Positions 33,893 through 43,689 of a DNA stretch of 46,417 nt are shown piece after piece. Each line of letters opens with the position of its first letter. The stretch's first letter is position 1. The notes below the pieces were generated by a model. It was not told the DNA's origin, searched no databases, and worked only from the letters and a program-made list of their open reading frames with translations. The DNA is from an uncultured Clostridia bacterium (GTDB lineage: Bacteria > Bacillota > Clostridia > Christensenellales > UBA1242): the NCBI GenBank assembly GCA_944384415.1, contig CALWTF010000012.1, positions 1 to 46,417 of the forward strand. Reading direction: 5' to 3'. The translations under genes and the position numbers were made by a program.

Positions 33893-35446
33893 TTGAGTAA
33901 ATCGTTTAAATTTTTTAATAAATGTCAAGATATTTATGATTGCCAAAAAATAAACAAATTTTTAACAGAGCATAGTGATAAAAACAAATCATTGCTTGAT
34001 TTGAACACTGGAACAGGTAAACACCTTTTTGAGTTAAAAAAGTTGGGTTTTGATGTTTATGGTACAACAAAAACTGCAACTGTTTCTACAAAAGCAAGTT
34101 TGCCAATGGTTAATGGAAGTGCTTGTTCTATAAAAAGTAAAGAAAAATTTGATGTTATAACTTATTTATTTAATGGAATTGGCAATTTGTCAAATTATTA
34201 TTATCTTGATAAACTTTTTGCAAACATTGAAAAACATCTTTCATCTGATGGCGTTGTAATTATTGATATATTAAAAGCATCTAATTTAAGCACATCAAAT
34301 TGGGTAAGTTTAAATGAAAATATTAATGTTAAACTTAAAAAATATAACAAACATACACGAGTTGCGAAAATTGAAACAGAAGTAATTTCAAATGGAAAAA
34401 GGCAAAGTTTTATTGAAAACTATAAGTCTTTTAGTTTAATTAAATTAAGGAAAATTGCAAACAAAAACAATTTAACAATTGTTAAAGCTTATAATAATTG
34501 GTCCGATGAAATTGCTGGGCAAGAAAGTTATAGTGTGCAACTTATTTTACAAAGAAGCCCAATTTTACCAAAAGAGTTGCAAAAAAAATATAAGCACCAA
34601 AAAGTTACCAAAAGTGGAAAAATTAAAACAGTTACCACTCGTTCTTTTATAGTTACTATGATTATGGTGATTTCTGTTGGTGCATTAAGTGGAAGTACAT
34701 TAGGTAAAATGTATATTGACAATTTTTTAAATACACCAAACTATTCAAGTTATAGTGAGGAGTTTTTGCGAGATAATCCTGCTTCTATTAGGTATCAAGG
34801 GAAAACCCCTGACAAATTAACACCAACGCAAGCTTTTGTTGTGGCTGAAAGTTTGTTAACAACATCATCTAACAAATGGACAATGACAAAAAATGGTGAA
34901 ATTCAAAACTCTTTTAAACCACAAACTTTATCTGGTTTGTCTGTGTTTGATGGTAAAATTCTTTCAAATATAACAGAAAGTAATGGCTTTAAAACTCTTG
35001 TTGAAAAAACAGAATCTGAAATAGGTTCAAACACTGTTAATTGTTTTACTGGTTCAAAGCAAAATGATGATTATGTTTGGAATAATCCTGAAACAATAAC
35101 TGTTGATTCATACCGAGAAGTATATGGCATTTCTCCTCAAAGCGTAATTAATTATATAATTTCTTCAAAAACAGTAAATGACTACACCGAATGGAATAAA
35201 AATGATGGCAAGTACACAGCAAGTTTATCACTTAATCCAGTTTCATCAGTTATTTTGTATATAAAACAAATGCTTAAAACAAGTGGTTTAAATGTAGCAC
35301 CAACTTTTAATTCAATAAACATAACTTTTACCTTAGATGAAAATTACAGGTTATTAAGTTTTAATATTGTTGAAGAGTATGTAGTAAAATTTGGATTAAC
35401 TGTTAAATGTAAAGCAATTATAAATACAGATTTTAATTATAATTAG
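33893..35446 (+). CDS. Fusion of a degenerate SAM-methyltransferase-like domain, a membrane helix and an outside domain (517 aa)
   Basis: The start is TTG at 33893, with AGGGG 7 bases upstream and behind the promoter. Residues ~1-225 have the Rossmann pattern of class I methyltransferases: LLDLNTGTGKHLFELKKLGF (motif I at ~34-53), FDVITYLFNGIGNL, and ANIEKHLSSDGVVIIDIL. Motif I has N for the first Gly of the usual GxGxG, and the acidic residue expected after motif I (GID/E) is missing (GTTKT). SAM binding is therefore doubtful. A basic stretch and one membrane helix (~251-272) follow, then ~245 residues that should lie outside, with a beta-rich end (FTLDENYRLLSFNIVEEY). The 1871-aa repeat protein starts 19 bases later, in one operon. 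I know no described protein with this architecture. Confidence 0.75.
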   Translation: MSKSFKFFNKCQDIYDCQKINKFLTEHSDKNKSLLDLNTGTGKHLFELKKLGFDVYGTTKTATVSTKASLPMVNGSACSIKSKEKFDVITYLFNGIGNLSNYYYLDKLFANIEKHLSSDGVVIIDILKASNLSTSNWVSLNENINVKLKKYNKHTRVAKIETEVISNGKRQSFIENYKSFSLIKLRKIANKNNLTIVKAYNNWSDEIAGQESYSVQLILQRSPILPKELQKKYKHQKVTKSGKIKTVTTRSFIVTMIMVISVGALSGSTLGKMYIDNFLNTPNYSSYSEEFLRDNPASIRYQGKTPDKLTPTQAFVVAESLLTTSSNKWTMTKNGEIQNSFKPQTLSGLSVFDGKILSNITESNGFKTLVEKTESEIGSNTVNCFTGSKQNDDYVWNNPETITVDSYREVYGISPQSVINYIISSKTVNDYTEWNKNDGKYTASLSLNPVSSVILYIKQMLKTSGLNVAPTFNSINITFTLDENYRLLSFNIVEEYVVKFGLTVKCKAIINTDFNYN

Positions 35447-35465
35447 TAAAGTAGGTAATTGTAGT

Positions 35466-38400
35466 ATGAAACGAATTTGGGAATATGTTTTAGTATTCTT
35501 TATAGTAATGATTGGAACAGGTGGCTATACTGTTCTGTCTTTTAATTCTTCTTTAACAAGCACAATAACTACTGATACTACAATTTCTACTGATGCTGAC
35601 CCAGTTTTTGATGGAACTTTATCTCGTATTATGCAAACACGAGATGCTAGTGCAAATTATAATTTAAACATTGAAACTGAAAGTGGTACAATAAATGCTA
35701 ATGGTGATATTTTAGTAAAGGTAACTGATGATGGTTTTAATTTTGATTTTAATTTAAACACTAAATTAAATGGTCAAGATATTAATGTTAATATAGTTTA
35801 TAAAAATAATATAATTTATATAAATGCTAATGAAGTAAAAGTTAAATTTGAACAAAATTCAATACAAAGTTTTAAAGATATTTTAACTGTTTTATTACCA
35901 ATTATTTCAAACTTGGAATTACCATTAGATGCTAGTTTGTTTGAAAATCTTGATTTAACTTCATTAACTACAATGTTGCAAATTAATTCAAATGAAATTG
36001 AAAATGGTTATCGTTTGCACTTGGCACTTGATAATTATGTTAACATACTTATTGAAACAGATAAAACATATGCTCCAAAATTAATACAACTTGAACAAAT
36101 TAGCGTTGAAAATGCAAGCGTAAACTTTGTTGCTAACACCGACTTTGAAACTGAAATAGATGAAATTTCTGTTAGCGATGAATTAGAAAATTCGCTTGAT
36201 GTAAGTGAAAGTTCAAAACTTGTAAAATTAATTTTAAGTCGTGTAACACAACCAAGTTTTAATGTTGATTTAAAAGCTAACTATAATAATATAAACATTT
36301 TAGGAAATGTTCAGGTTGATTTAAGCAACAAACAAGCTTATGTAAACTTAAATGTTTTAAATAAAAATTTACAAATTTATTTTGTAGACAACATTTTTTA
36401 TGCAAGCCTAATGGGGATTAATGTTAAAGCTGACACAGAACAACTTAATAAATTAAATGAATTAGTTTTGAAAATGTTTAATTTTGATTTGACTAATTTA
36501 TTAAATGGTTTTAATACAATTGACTTTGAAAATTTAAACTTTATTGATGAAATTTCAGAAACAAATAATGGTGTAAAAGTATTAGTAAATGGTTATGAAA
36601 TTTTGTTTATTGAAAATAATCAAAAATTAAGTGAAATAAAGCTTTTAAACAAAGAATTTACTTTTGAAGCTAAAATAGTTGATGAAAAATTTGAAATTGA
36701 AACACCTACAAAATTTTATAATAATATTGATGATATAGTAAATTTTGTTCAAAAGTTTTCCACTTTTACACAAAACAATCAATTTAAAGTTGATGCAAAT
36801 ATTGTTGTAGATAACACAACCTTTAATGTGAATGTTTTTGTTGATTATAACAAAGGGTATAAATTAGAAACCTTTATTGCAGGAAGTAAACTTGTAGCAG
36901 TTGTAATAGACAACAAAATACAAATTTCTTGGCTAGGTATAAATGTAGAGACAACTTTTGATGAGCTTGAACAAACTATTAACTTAATCTCACAAAAATT
37001 TAACTTAAACAATCTTCCAAAAGTAAATGAAATTATATCTAATGTTGAAAGCAATTTAAATCATTATAAACAAAAAGATATTTATGATATTATTGATTAT
37101 ATTAACAATAACAATTTGCAGGAATTTTCTTTGTTCGAAATTTTGTCAAATAGTGCAAAAGTGGAAATTTCAGGAATAAAACTTTTGTTAAATATTTCTG
37201 ATAATTCAATAAATATTTATGGAAGTGTTTTTGAAAATATTGTAGAACTTGGTTTAAAACTTGAAAAGGTAGAAATAGAACCAATTGAACAATGTTTAAA
37301 CTTACAAACCTTAGTTGAAAATGTTAGTGATATCATAAATTCTTATAGTTCGTTAAAGTTTGAAGCAAATGTTGAAATAATGTTTAACAACATTAATTTA
37401 AACATAAATATGCTTGTAGATTTAAAAAACAAACAAATTCAACTTTCTACTTTAATTGCAGATAATATTTTAACAATTACTTACAAAGAAGAAAATATTT
37501 ATATAGAATATCAATCAATAAAATTAATGGCTAGCGTTAAAGATTTTGATGTTTTAGTTAATATGTTGCAGAAGTTTGTTAATGAACAAGAAATACAAAA
37601 TTTGTTAAATGTTGTTTCAGATGTAGAAAATAAACTTAATAGTATTTTTGAACAAACTTACGAAATTTTTGACATTATAAATTTTGACATAACAAATATT
37701 ATAAACTGTGTTGAGGTTGATGAACAAAATATAAATATTGAATTTAAAAATAAGTTATTATTAAAAATTTCAAATAGTTCAAAAACTATACAAACAAATT
37801 TTAATAATCAAAATATTGATATAACTTGTACAATTGAACCTAATCAAGATTTCGAAATTAGATTAGCAGAAAATGATTTTTCAAACATTGTTTATGCAGA
37901 AAATATAATTGATGATATTTTAAATATCGTGAACAATAAACAAATTTCAGGTAAATTAAATACTGTTATTGGAAATGAAAATATTGTTGCTAATTTTGCT
38001 TTAGATTTTACAAATTCAATTAAATTACAAATTACAACAACACTTTATGAAAAACAATTAATGATAACTTATATTGATACTAATATATTTGTTACATTTG
38101 ATGGAATTAATATAGAATTAGATGTAAACAATATAAGTTCATTAAGCAGTTATATTAAAGAAGCTTTTGGATTTGACATTGACTTACCAGAAATTCCAAA
38201 CTTTGAATTTAATTTAAGCAGTATTTCACTTTTAGAAAAGTTGTTAATTAGTAAAAATATTTTAGAAATAAGTGCTTTTGGTGCAAATGTTAATATTAGT
38301 TTTGATGAAAGTATTAATGAAATTAATGTAAACTATAACGGTTTGAGTTTTAAAATTTATGATATAACCTGTGTTTCACAAATAATCAAACCTGAACAAA

Positions 38401-41081
38401 ATTTTGTAAAATTAGATAAATTAATTAATATCATTCAATCTGTTAATGAACAATTAAAAATTAAACAGTATGGTTTTGATGTAACAATATCTAATTATAC
38501 TTTTAATATTATGTTAGACTTATTAAATGGTAGAATTACTGCTAAAACAAATTTACAAAATAATAACTTAGAATTAACTTTAATTGAACAAACTTTGTAT
38601 ATAACAATAAACAATAATTTAAAATTTAAAGTAAACATTTTTGATAAGGAAAAACTGTTAACAATTTTAAATAACTTTATTGATTTTGATGTTGAACAAG
38701 TTTCAAAATTAATTGATGAATATTTACCATATTTAACTGATTTTGAAAATCAATTTAATAAAGTTTTGGGCGAATTAAATGTTGATAGTTTTGATATAAC
38801 AAACATACAGCAAATTTTAAATTTTGAAAGCATAAGTTTAACAGAAAACAGTGTTGATTTTGATGGTTTTGGTGTAAACTTTAACATTGTTTTACAAAAC
38901 AACAAAATTTCAAATATTAAATTTGGTTACAATAATATTAATGCAGAATTATTGCTTTGTGATTTTGTAGAAATAGTAAATCCTGAAACTTTTGAAAATT
39001 ATTATATTGATGTTATTGATTTTGAAAATATTGCAACTTGGTTAAAAGAAATTATTAATGTTAAAAAAGTAAGTGCAACTGCTGAAATAAAAATTAGCAA
39101 TCAAACAATACCAGTTAATATGTATGCTGATTTTAGCTCAAATAATTTAAGCTTTAAAATTATTGCAACTTTATTAGGGCAAACTGTTGAAATAACATTA
39201 TATAACAATAAAGTATTTGTTGTTGTTGATGAATTAAAAATTTGGTTTGGTATTGATGAAATAAATGAAATTACTAATTGGATTGAAAAAACTTTTGGGG
39301 TTGATTTAAACTTAAATAATGTAAATGATGTTATTTTAAGCGATTACAATTTGAATAGCATTCAAAGTTTAGAAAAAGTTGATGAAAATCTTGTTATATC
39401 GCTTGTTCAAAATTTATTAATAAGCATTTCTTTAAACAATGTTGGAAATATTGAAGTTGTATATGATAACTTAATTTTAAATTTAACAAATATAAAAGTT
39501 GATAAAGATTTGGTTATTGAGCCATTAAATGAAAATATAAGTGGGTTTGTTTCTTATAAAGTGTTGTTAAACATAATTGAAAACGCTTATAACAAGTTTA
39601 CAACAACAAAAAGTTTAGGTGCTAATATAATTATCACAAGTGATAATAAACCATACGAAGTTAATTTTGCATTAGATTTTTCTGATGGCTTAAAAATATC
39701 TATTGATACAGTGTTAGAAACAGAACAAATTGTTAAATTGAACGGTCAAGATGTTAATGCTGTTTATAATATTCATTTAGTTTATGAACAAATAAAAGGC
39801 GCCGAAGACCAAACAATTTATATTAAAGTTAATGATTTTATGATGAAAATTGCTTTATCAAGTATTAATAAAATGGTTGATTTAGTAAAAACTTTTGTAA
39901 ATATAGATTTAAGTGAAATATTAAAATTTATAAACATTGAAACAGGTGATTTGAATCAAGATGAAATACAAAATATGCTTCCAGAAAATGGTTCACAAAA
40001 TGTGTTATTCCTTGAACTAATTAAAAACATTTCATTATCAGAAAGTGGTGTTTTAAGTATTACGGCAAGTGGCGGTCAACAAATTGTTTTGACAAATGGT
40101 TTTAATGATATTGAAAAATTAATTGTTAAAAATGTTGAAGCTATGGGATTAAATATAAGTTTAGAAAGTGATTTTACAAAACAGTATATCATAGAAGATT
40201 TTTCTGATGAAGAAAAGAATAGTTGCCTTGATTTAAGTACGCTTGGTGATTTAGCTTTAATTGCTAAACAAACAGTGGATAATTGTGAACAGTGGATGTT
40301 GCAAGGTAATGTTACATTAAAAGCTTCAATTTTTGAACTTGCTGATATGGGTGTAAATGTTAACATTATAAAAACTGCTGATAATAACATTGTTATAACT
40401 GCATTGTTAACAAATTTACCAGTTGGTGCGTTATATATGGATAATTCAAGCAGTGGAATAAGCAAAAACAGACAAGTTTATTTGTATATAAAAGATGGTA
40501 ATTTGTATGTTTATAGAACAATTGATAAATTATCTGGTTTTAGTTTTAAAACACGAATTGAAGCTTCTGGATATGTAAGTTTGGCTGAACTTACTTCATC
40601 TAAAGAAAAAATGATGGATTGTTTGCAAATGATAATTGGTTGGAATAATATGATTAAAAATGCTATAAATGAAGGAATGGCTAATCCAACACCACCAGAT
40701 TATAACACTTATGAAAAATGGATAAATAACTATAGTTATGATGAAACATCAAAAACTTATAAATTAAGTTTAAATGGGGCATATGTAGTAAACGATGAAA
40801 ACATCAATAATATTACTTTAAACATTTTAACTAATGGTGTTAGTATTACAGGTGTTACAGGCTCAATGACAATGTTAAGTGATGATATGATAAAACTTAC
40901 TATTAGTTCATTAAATTTAGTTAACACTTTTACAGGTTCAGTAGTAAAGGTTGATGATGGTTGTATAGGTAATAAAACCCAAAATGAAAACACACAAGAT
41001 GCAATGATAAAACATACTAATAATTTGCTTAATGGTGTTATTCAATCTAAATTAAATTATCCATTAAAAAAACATTATTAA
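35466..41081 (+). CDS. Giant exported repeat protein, about eight ~200-residue units (1871 aa)
   Basis: An N-terminal hydrophobic segment (~7-27) is a signal peptide or signal anchor; no C-terminal helix is present. The rest is about eight divergent repeats. Each begins with strands of the type xxVDANIVVDNTTFNVNVFVDYxxxxKLxTxI, continues with a strand pair such as NIYIxYxxIKLxxSV, and closes with a helical linker (LNxLIxxxFNFDL). A ninth, diverged unit ends the protein. The alternating strand/helix layout suggests curved beta-sheets like periplasmic lipid- or polymer-binding lipoprotein domains, but this is inference. It is very rich in Asn, Ile, Leu, Glu and Asp. The ribosome site (AGTAGG) is weak. 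It is second in an operon with the methyltransferase fusion and divergent from the 2369-aa protein. Confidence 0.8.
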   Translation: MKRIWEYVLVFFIVMIGTGGYTVLSFNSSLTSTITTDTTISTDADPVFDGTLSRIMQTRDASANYNLNIETESGTINANGDILVKVTDDGFNFDFNLNTKLNGQDINVNIVYKNNIIYINANEVKVKFEQNSIQSFKDILTVLLPIISNLELPLDASLFENLDLTSLTTMLQINSNEIENGYRLHLALDNYVNILIETDKTYAPKLIQLEQISVENASVNFVANTDFETEIDEISVSDELENSLDVSESSKLVKLILSRVTQPSFNVDLKANYNNINILGNVQVDLSNKQAYVNLNVLNKNLQIYFVDNIFYASLMGINVKADTEQLNKLNELVLKMFNFDLTNLLNGFNTIDFENLNFIDEISETNNGVKVLVNGYEILFIENNQKLSEIKLLNKEFTFEAKIVDEKFEIETPTKFYNNIDDIVNFVQKFSTFTQNNQFKVDANIVVDNTTFNVNVFVDYNKGYKLETFIAGSKLVAVVIDNKIQISWLGINVETTFDELEQTINLISQKFNLNNLPKVNEIISNVESNLNHYKQKDIYDIIDYINNNNLQEFSLFEILSNSAKVEISGIKLLLNISDNSINIYGSVFENIVELGLKLEKVEIEPIEQCLNLQTLVENVSDIINSYSSLKFEANVEIMFNNINLNINMLVDLKNKQIQLSTLIADNILTITYKEENIYIEYQSIKLMASVKDFDVLVNMLQKFVNEQEIQNLLNVVSDVENKLNSIFEQTYEIFDIINFDITNIINCVEVDEQNINIEFKNKLLLKISNSSKTIQTNFNNQNIDITCTIEPNQDFEIRLAENDFSNIVYAENIIDDILNIVNNKQISGKLNTVIGNENIVANFALDFTNSIKLQITTTLYEKQLMITYIDTNIFVTFDGINIELDVNNISSLSSYIKEAFGFDIDLPEIPNFEFNLSSISLLEKLLISKNILEISAFGANVNISFDESINEINVNYNGLSFKIYDITCVSQIIKPEQNFVKLDKLINIIQSVNEQLKIKQYGFDVTISNYTFNIMLDLLNGRITAKTNLQNNNLELTLIEQTLYITINNNLKFKVNIFDKEKLLTILNNFIDFDVEQVSKLIDEYLPYLTDFENQFNKVLGELNVDSFDITNIQQILNFESISLTENSVDFDGFGVNFNIVLQNNKISNIKFGYNNINAELLLCDFVEIVNPETFENYYIDVIDFENIATWLKEIINVKKVSATAEIKISNQTIPVNMYADFSSNNLSFKIIATLLGQTVEITLYNNKVFVVVDELKIWFGIDEINEITNWIEKTFGVDLNLNNVNDVILSDYNLNSIQSLEKVDENLVISLVQNLLISISLNNVGNIEVVYDNLILNLTNIKVDKDLVIEPLNENISGFVSYKVLLNIIENAYNKFTTTKSLGANIIITSDNKPYEVNFALDFSDGLKISIDTVLETEQIVKLNGQDVNAVYNIHLVYEQIKGAEDQTIYIKVNDFMMKIALSSINKMVDLVKTFVNIDLSEILKFINIETGDLNQDEIQNMLPENGSQNVLFLELIKNISLSESGVLSITASGGQQIVLTNGFNDIEKLIVKNVEAMGLNISLESDFTKQYIIEDFSDEEKNSCLDLSTLGDLALIAKQTVDNCEQWMLQGNVTLKASIFELADMGVNVNIIKTADNNIVITALLTNLPVGALYMDNSSSGISKNRQVYLYIKDGNLYVYRTIDKLSGFSFKTRIEASGYVSLAELTSSKEKMMDCLQMIIGWNNMIKNAINEGMANPTPPDYNTYEKWINNYSYDETSKTYKLSLNGAYVVNDENINNITLNILTNGVSITGVTGSMTMLSDDMIKLTISSLNLVNTFTGSVVKVDDGCIGNKTQNENTQDAMIKHTNNLLNGVIQSKLNYPLKKHY

Positions 41082-41092
41082 TTTTAGTTTAT

Positions 41093-41124
41093 AAAAACTT
41101 TGTCTGAAATGACAAAGTTTTTTA
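41093..41124 (+). terminator. Terminator of the giant-repeat operon
   Basis: Stem AAAACTTTGTC / GACAAAGTTTT with loop TGAAAT and a T-run. Confidence 0.85.
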
Positions 41125-41214
41125 ATTTTATATTTTTAGTTAAAGAACATTTTTTTCGTTGACTTTTATATTATAATATGCTAACTTATACATAAACTAT
41201 TTAAGGAGGAGAAA

Positions 41215-41967
41215 ATGTCTGTTGAACTAATAATTACACTTGTTATTGTTGGTATACTGGCACTTGCCTTTTTGTATGCATCGGGGGTGCGTTGGTACGC
41301 ATCACGAATTTTGATTTGGCTAGATTTAAAAAAGCTTGAACTAAATTTGCCAATGGAGCAATATGTTAGAACATTGTTAGATGAACAAGGTTTAGTTGAT
41401 GTAGAAATAAAAAAAGCAGGTTTCTTTTCATCATTGTTTATCGGAAATACTTACAGTGTGAAAAAGAAAAGAATAAATCTTCATTGGTTTACTGCAAGAA
41501 GAACAAGTATTGGTAATCTTGCAAGAGCAGGTCGATTGATAGGTCTTGCTAAAATGCACGCCGAAGGTGCTAAAAATCTTCGTGCTGTAGAGTTTACAAG
41601 ATGGTTTGGTTGGCTTCCAATTTTATTTATCCCTTTAATTATTATTGGGTTAATAGTTGACCTTATTGCTGGTGAATCTGTTGGTTTATATACACTGATT
41701 TTTGCTGGTGTCGGTTTAGTTTTAGTTCTTTTCACATTAATTATGTCATTTGTTGCATTAAAAAGCAATTTTAAAGCTTATGACATAGGTCGTGAGATTA
41801 TTTTGAATATGCAAATTTTGGGTGAGAAAGAAACTAAAAAATTTAACAGCCTTATTAAAACTTGGAAGCAACTTGATGTTATTAATGTAATTATTATTAC
41901 ATTTGAATTAATTTACTTTGTGTTCAAAATTATTTTATCATCAATTAAGTTATTTGGGAGAAGATAA
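41215..41967 (+). CDS. Membrane protein resembling YugP-type zinc peptidases but without the HExxH motif (250 aa)
   Basis: The layout fits the YugP family (Zn_peptidase_2). An N-terminal membrane helix (5-23) is followed by an amphipathic stretch, then QGLVDVEIKKAGFFSSLFIG and NTYSVKKKRINLHWFTARRTSIG. These parallel the family's G-x-x-DVxVxxxxGxLxDHYDP and KxVRLSxxVYxxxSIAAI blocks. Three more helices (133-152, 157-180, 222-245) come after. Where YugP has AHECGHAIQ this protein has ARAGRLIGL (~103-111), so the metal ligands and the catalytic Glu are gone. If the relation holds, it is a pseudo-protease. AAGGAGGAG precedes the ATG. Its stop codon overlaps the start of the next membrane protein by one base. 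Confidence 0.6.
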   Translation: MSVELIITLVIVGILALAFLYASGVRWYASRILIWLDLKKLELNLPMEQYVRTLLDEQGLVDVEIKKAGFFSSLFIGNTYSVKKKRINLHWFTARRTSIGNLARAGRLIGLAKMHAEGAKNLRAVEFTRWFGWLPILFIPLIIIGLIVDLIAGESVGLYTLIFAGVGLVLVLFTLIMSFVALKSNFKAYDIGREIILNMQILGEKETKKFNSLIKTWKQLDVINVIIITFELIYFVFKIILSSIKLFGRR

Positions 41968-42788
41968 TGGCAAATCAAAAAATTTTAAAAAGTGAAACAC
42001 GAACTTTTGCTTTAGTAACTAGCATTTTAATAGCAATTGCTCTTTTAACGCTTGTTATTATTGGGCTTATAACTGGGAATTTTCTTAATATCTCTGTTGT
42101 AGGTTCTAGTATAATTGTATTTATTACTGCACTTTTTATGGGCTCAATGCAAATTCGAGTTTTCTCTAATTATAAAAATCAAAAGAAATTTCTTTGTGCT
42201 GATGGAATTTTTTACATTTGTTTAACAATTTTGGTTGTTATTTCAGCAATAAGTTATGTATTAGTTCCAGATTCACAAGTTGATTTAAGATATTTTATAT
42301 TTGTGTTTGGAATTGTGTTTGTTATTTGGAAAATTATAATGTCTATAATAGGTTTCAAAAACAAATATTATAATGCTTTTGCTGAGTTAATTATAGCAAT
42401 TTTTTGGTTATTAAGTGCTGTTGGTGTTTTGTTAACAACTCTTGAAAATGTAAGCCAAACAGGTTTATATTTAATGTGTGCATCTAACTATATACTTGGT
42501 GTAGCAACAATTTTTTATATTTTATTTTCTTATGTATTTAAAGAACCTGATTTTTTAATTACCGAACAAGTTTTAGAAATTGTTAAAAAAGAAGAAGAAG
42601 AAAAACAAGCTCGTATTAACAGATTAAATGGTGCTTTTTTAACTGGTAATAACATAAAACCAGAAACAAATAATACAAATAATTTAGAAGATAAGTTGCA
42701 AAAACTTCAAAATTTAAAAGATAAAAATTTAATAAGTTCAGAAGAATTTGAAAAACGAAAAAAAGAAATTTTAGATAGTGAACTTTAA
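41967..42788 (+). CDS. Multi-pass membrane protein with C-terminal SHOCT-like domain (273 aa)
   Basis: Six hydrophobic helices are predicted between about 14 and 188. A charged cytosolic part (KKEEEEKQARINR) follows, and the protein ends in a SHOCT-type module: LEDKLQKLQNLKDKNLISSEEFEKRKKEIL (the first Leu near 240), the short helical pair that often closes membrane proteins and mediates oligomerisation. The ATG overlaps the TAA of the preceding gene (TAATG), so the two are translationally coupled and probably form a complex. A terminator follows. Confidence 0.78.
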   Translation: MANQKILKSETRTFALVTSILIAIALLTLVIIGLITGNFLNISVVGSSIIVFITALFMGSMQIRVFSNYKNQKKFLCADGIFYICLTILVVISAISYVLVPDSQVDLRYFIFVFGIVFVIWKIIMSIIGFKNKYYNAFAELIIAIFWLLSAVGVLLTTLENVSQTGLYLMCASNYILGVATIFYILFSYVFKEPDFLITEQVLEIVKKEEEEKQARINRLNGAFLTGNNIKPETNNTNNLEDKLQKLQNLKDKNLISSEEFEKRKKEILDSEL

Positions 42789-42804
42789 TAATAAAAATTA
42801 TAAT

Positions 42805-42836
42805 AAAACACTTTGACATAAGTTAAAGTGTTTTTT
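42805..42836 (+). terminator. Terminator of the YugP-like/SHOCT operon
   Basis: Stem AAAACACTTTGAC / GTTAAAGTGTTTT with loop ATAA and a T-run. Confidence 0.85.
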
Positions 42837-42924
42837 ATTAATTATTAAGGTTAACATTTGGTTTATTTTTTTCATATTTTGAAAATTTAAAGCACATAAT
42901 ATAAAAAAAGATAAAGGAAATATT

Positions 42925-43689
42925 ATGTGGTTTTGGGTTGCTGTTTTATTAGGTATTGTTCAGGGAATAACTGAGTTTTTGCCTATTTCAAGCAGTGGAC
43001 ATTTGGTTTTATGTGAAAAACTGTTTGGAATTGAATTTGATGCAACTTTTTTAAATGTGCTTTTGCATGTTTCAACATTGTTTGCTGTTTGTTGGTATTA
43101 TAGAAAAAAAATATTATACTTAATAACTCATCCATTTTGTAAAATGAATTTAATGTTAGTTGTGGCTACTTTGCCAGCAGTTATTTTTGTTTTATTAGCT
43201 AGTATTTGGTTTGATTTGGATAACACCAATTTTATATTTTTAGGTGTTGGTTTTTTATTAACTGCTTTCTTTTTATTGTGTGCAGAATTTGCAACAAGAA
43301 AAAACAAAAATCCTAAACCTTTAGGGTGGGGTGGAGCAATAATAATGGGAATAGCTCAGGCAATGGCGGTATTTCCGGGTTTAAGTAGAAGTGGAACAAC
43401 ATTTGCATTTGGAACAGTTTCTGGAATAGAAAAAAATGTTGCATTAGACTTTTCATTTTTAATGAGCATTCCAATTATATTAGCTAGTTTAATTTATGAA
43501 ATCTTTTTTACAGATAAACAATTAAGCTTTGCAAACACTGATTGGATAAGTGTTGTAATTGCTTGCGTTTGTGCTTTTATATTTGCTATTTTAGGGTTAA
43601 AATTAATGAATAAGTTAGTTAAAAAAATACAATTTTGGTGGTTTATACCATATTTAGTAATTTTGGGAATTATTCTTTTGGTATTGTAA
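42925..43689 (+). CDS. uppP: Undecaprenyl-diphosphatase (UppP/BacA)
   Basis: This membrane phosphatase removes a phosphate from undecaprenyl pyrophosphate so the lipid carrier can be reused for cell-wall and polysaccharide synthesis; overproduction gives bacitracin resistance in known species. Both family signatures are intact: QGITEFLPISSSGH (13-26) and PGLSRSGTT (151-159). The 254-aa length and about eight helices fit. AAAGGA lies 7 bases before the ATG. The last 20 bases overlap the end of the convergent gene. Confidence 0.96.
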   Translation: MWFWVAVLLGIVQGITEFLPISSSGHLVLCEKLFGIEFDATFLNVLLHVSTLFAVCWYYRKKILYLITHPFCKMNLMLVVATLPAVIFVLLASIWFDLDNTNFIFLGVGFLLTAFFLLCAEFATRKNKNPKPLGWGGAIIMGIAQAMAVFPGLSRSGTTFAFGTVSGIEKNVALDFSFLMSIPIILASLIYEIFFTDKQLSFANTDWISVVIACVCAFIFAILGLKLMNKLVKKIQFWWFIPYLVILGIILLVL

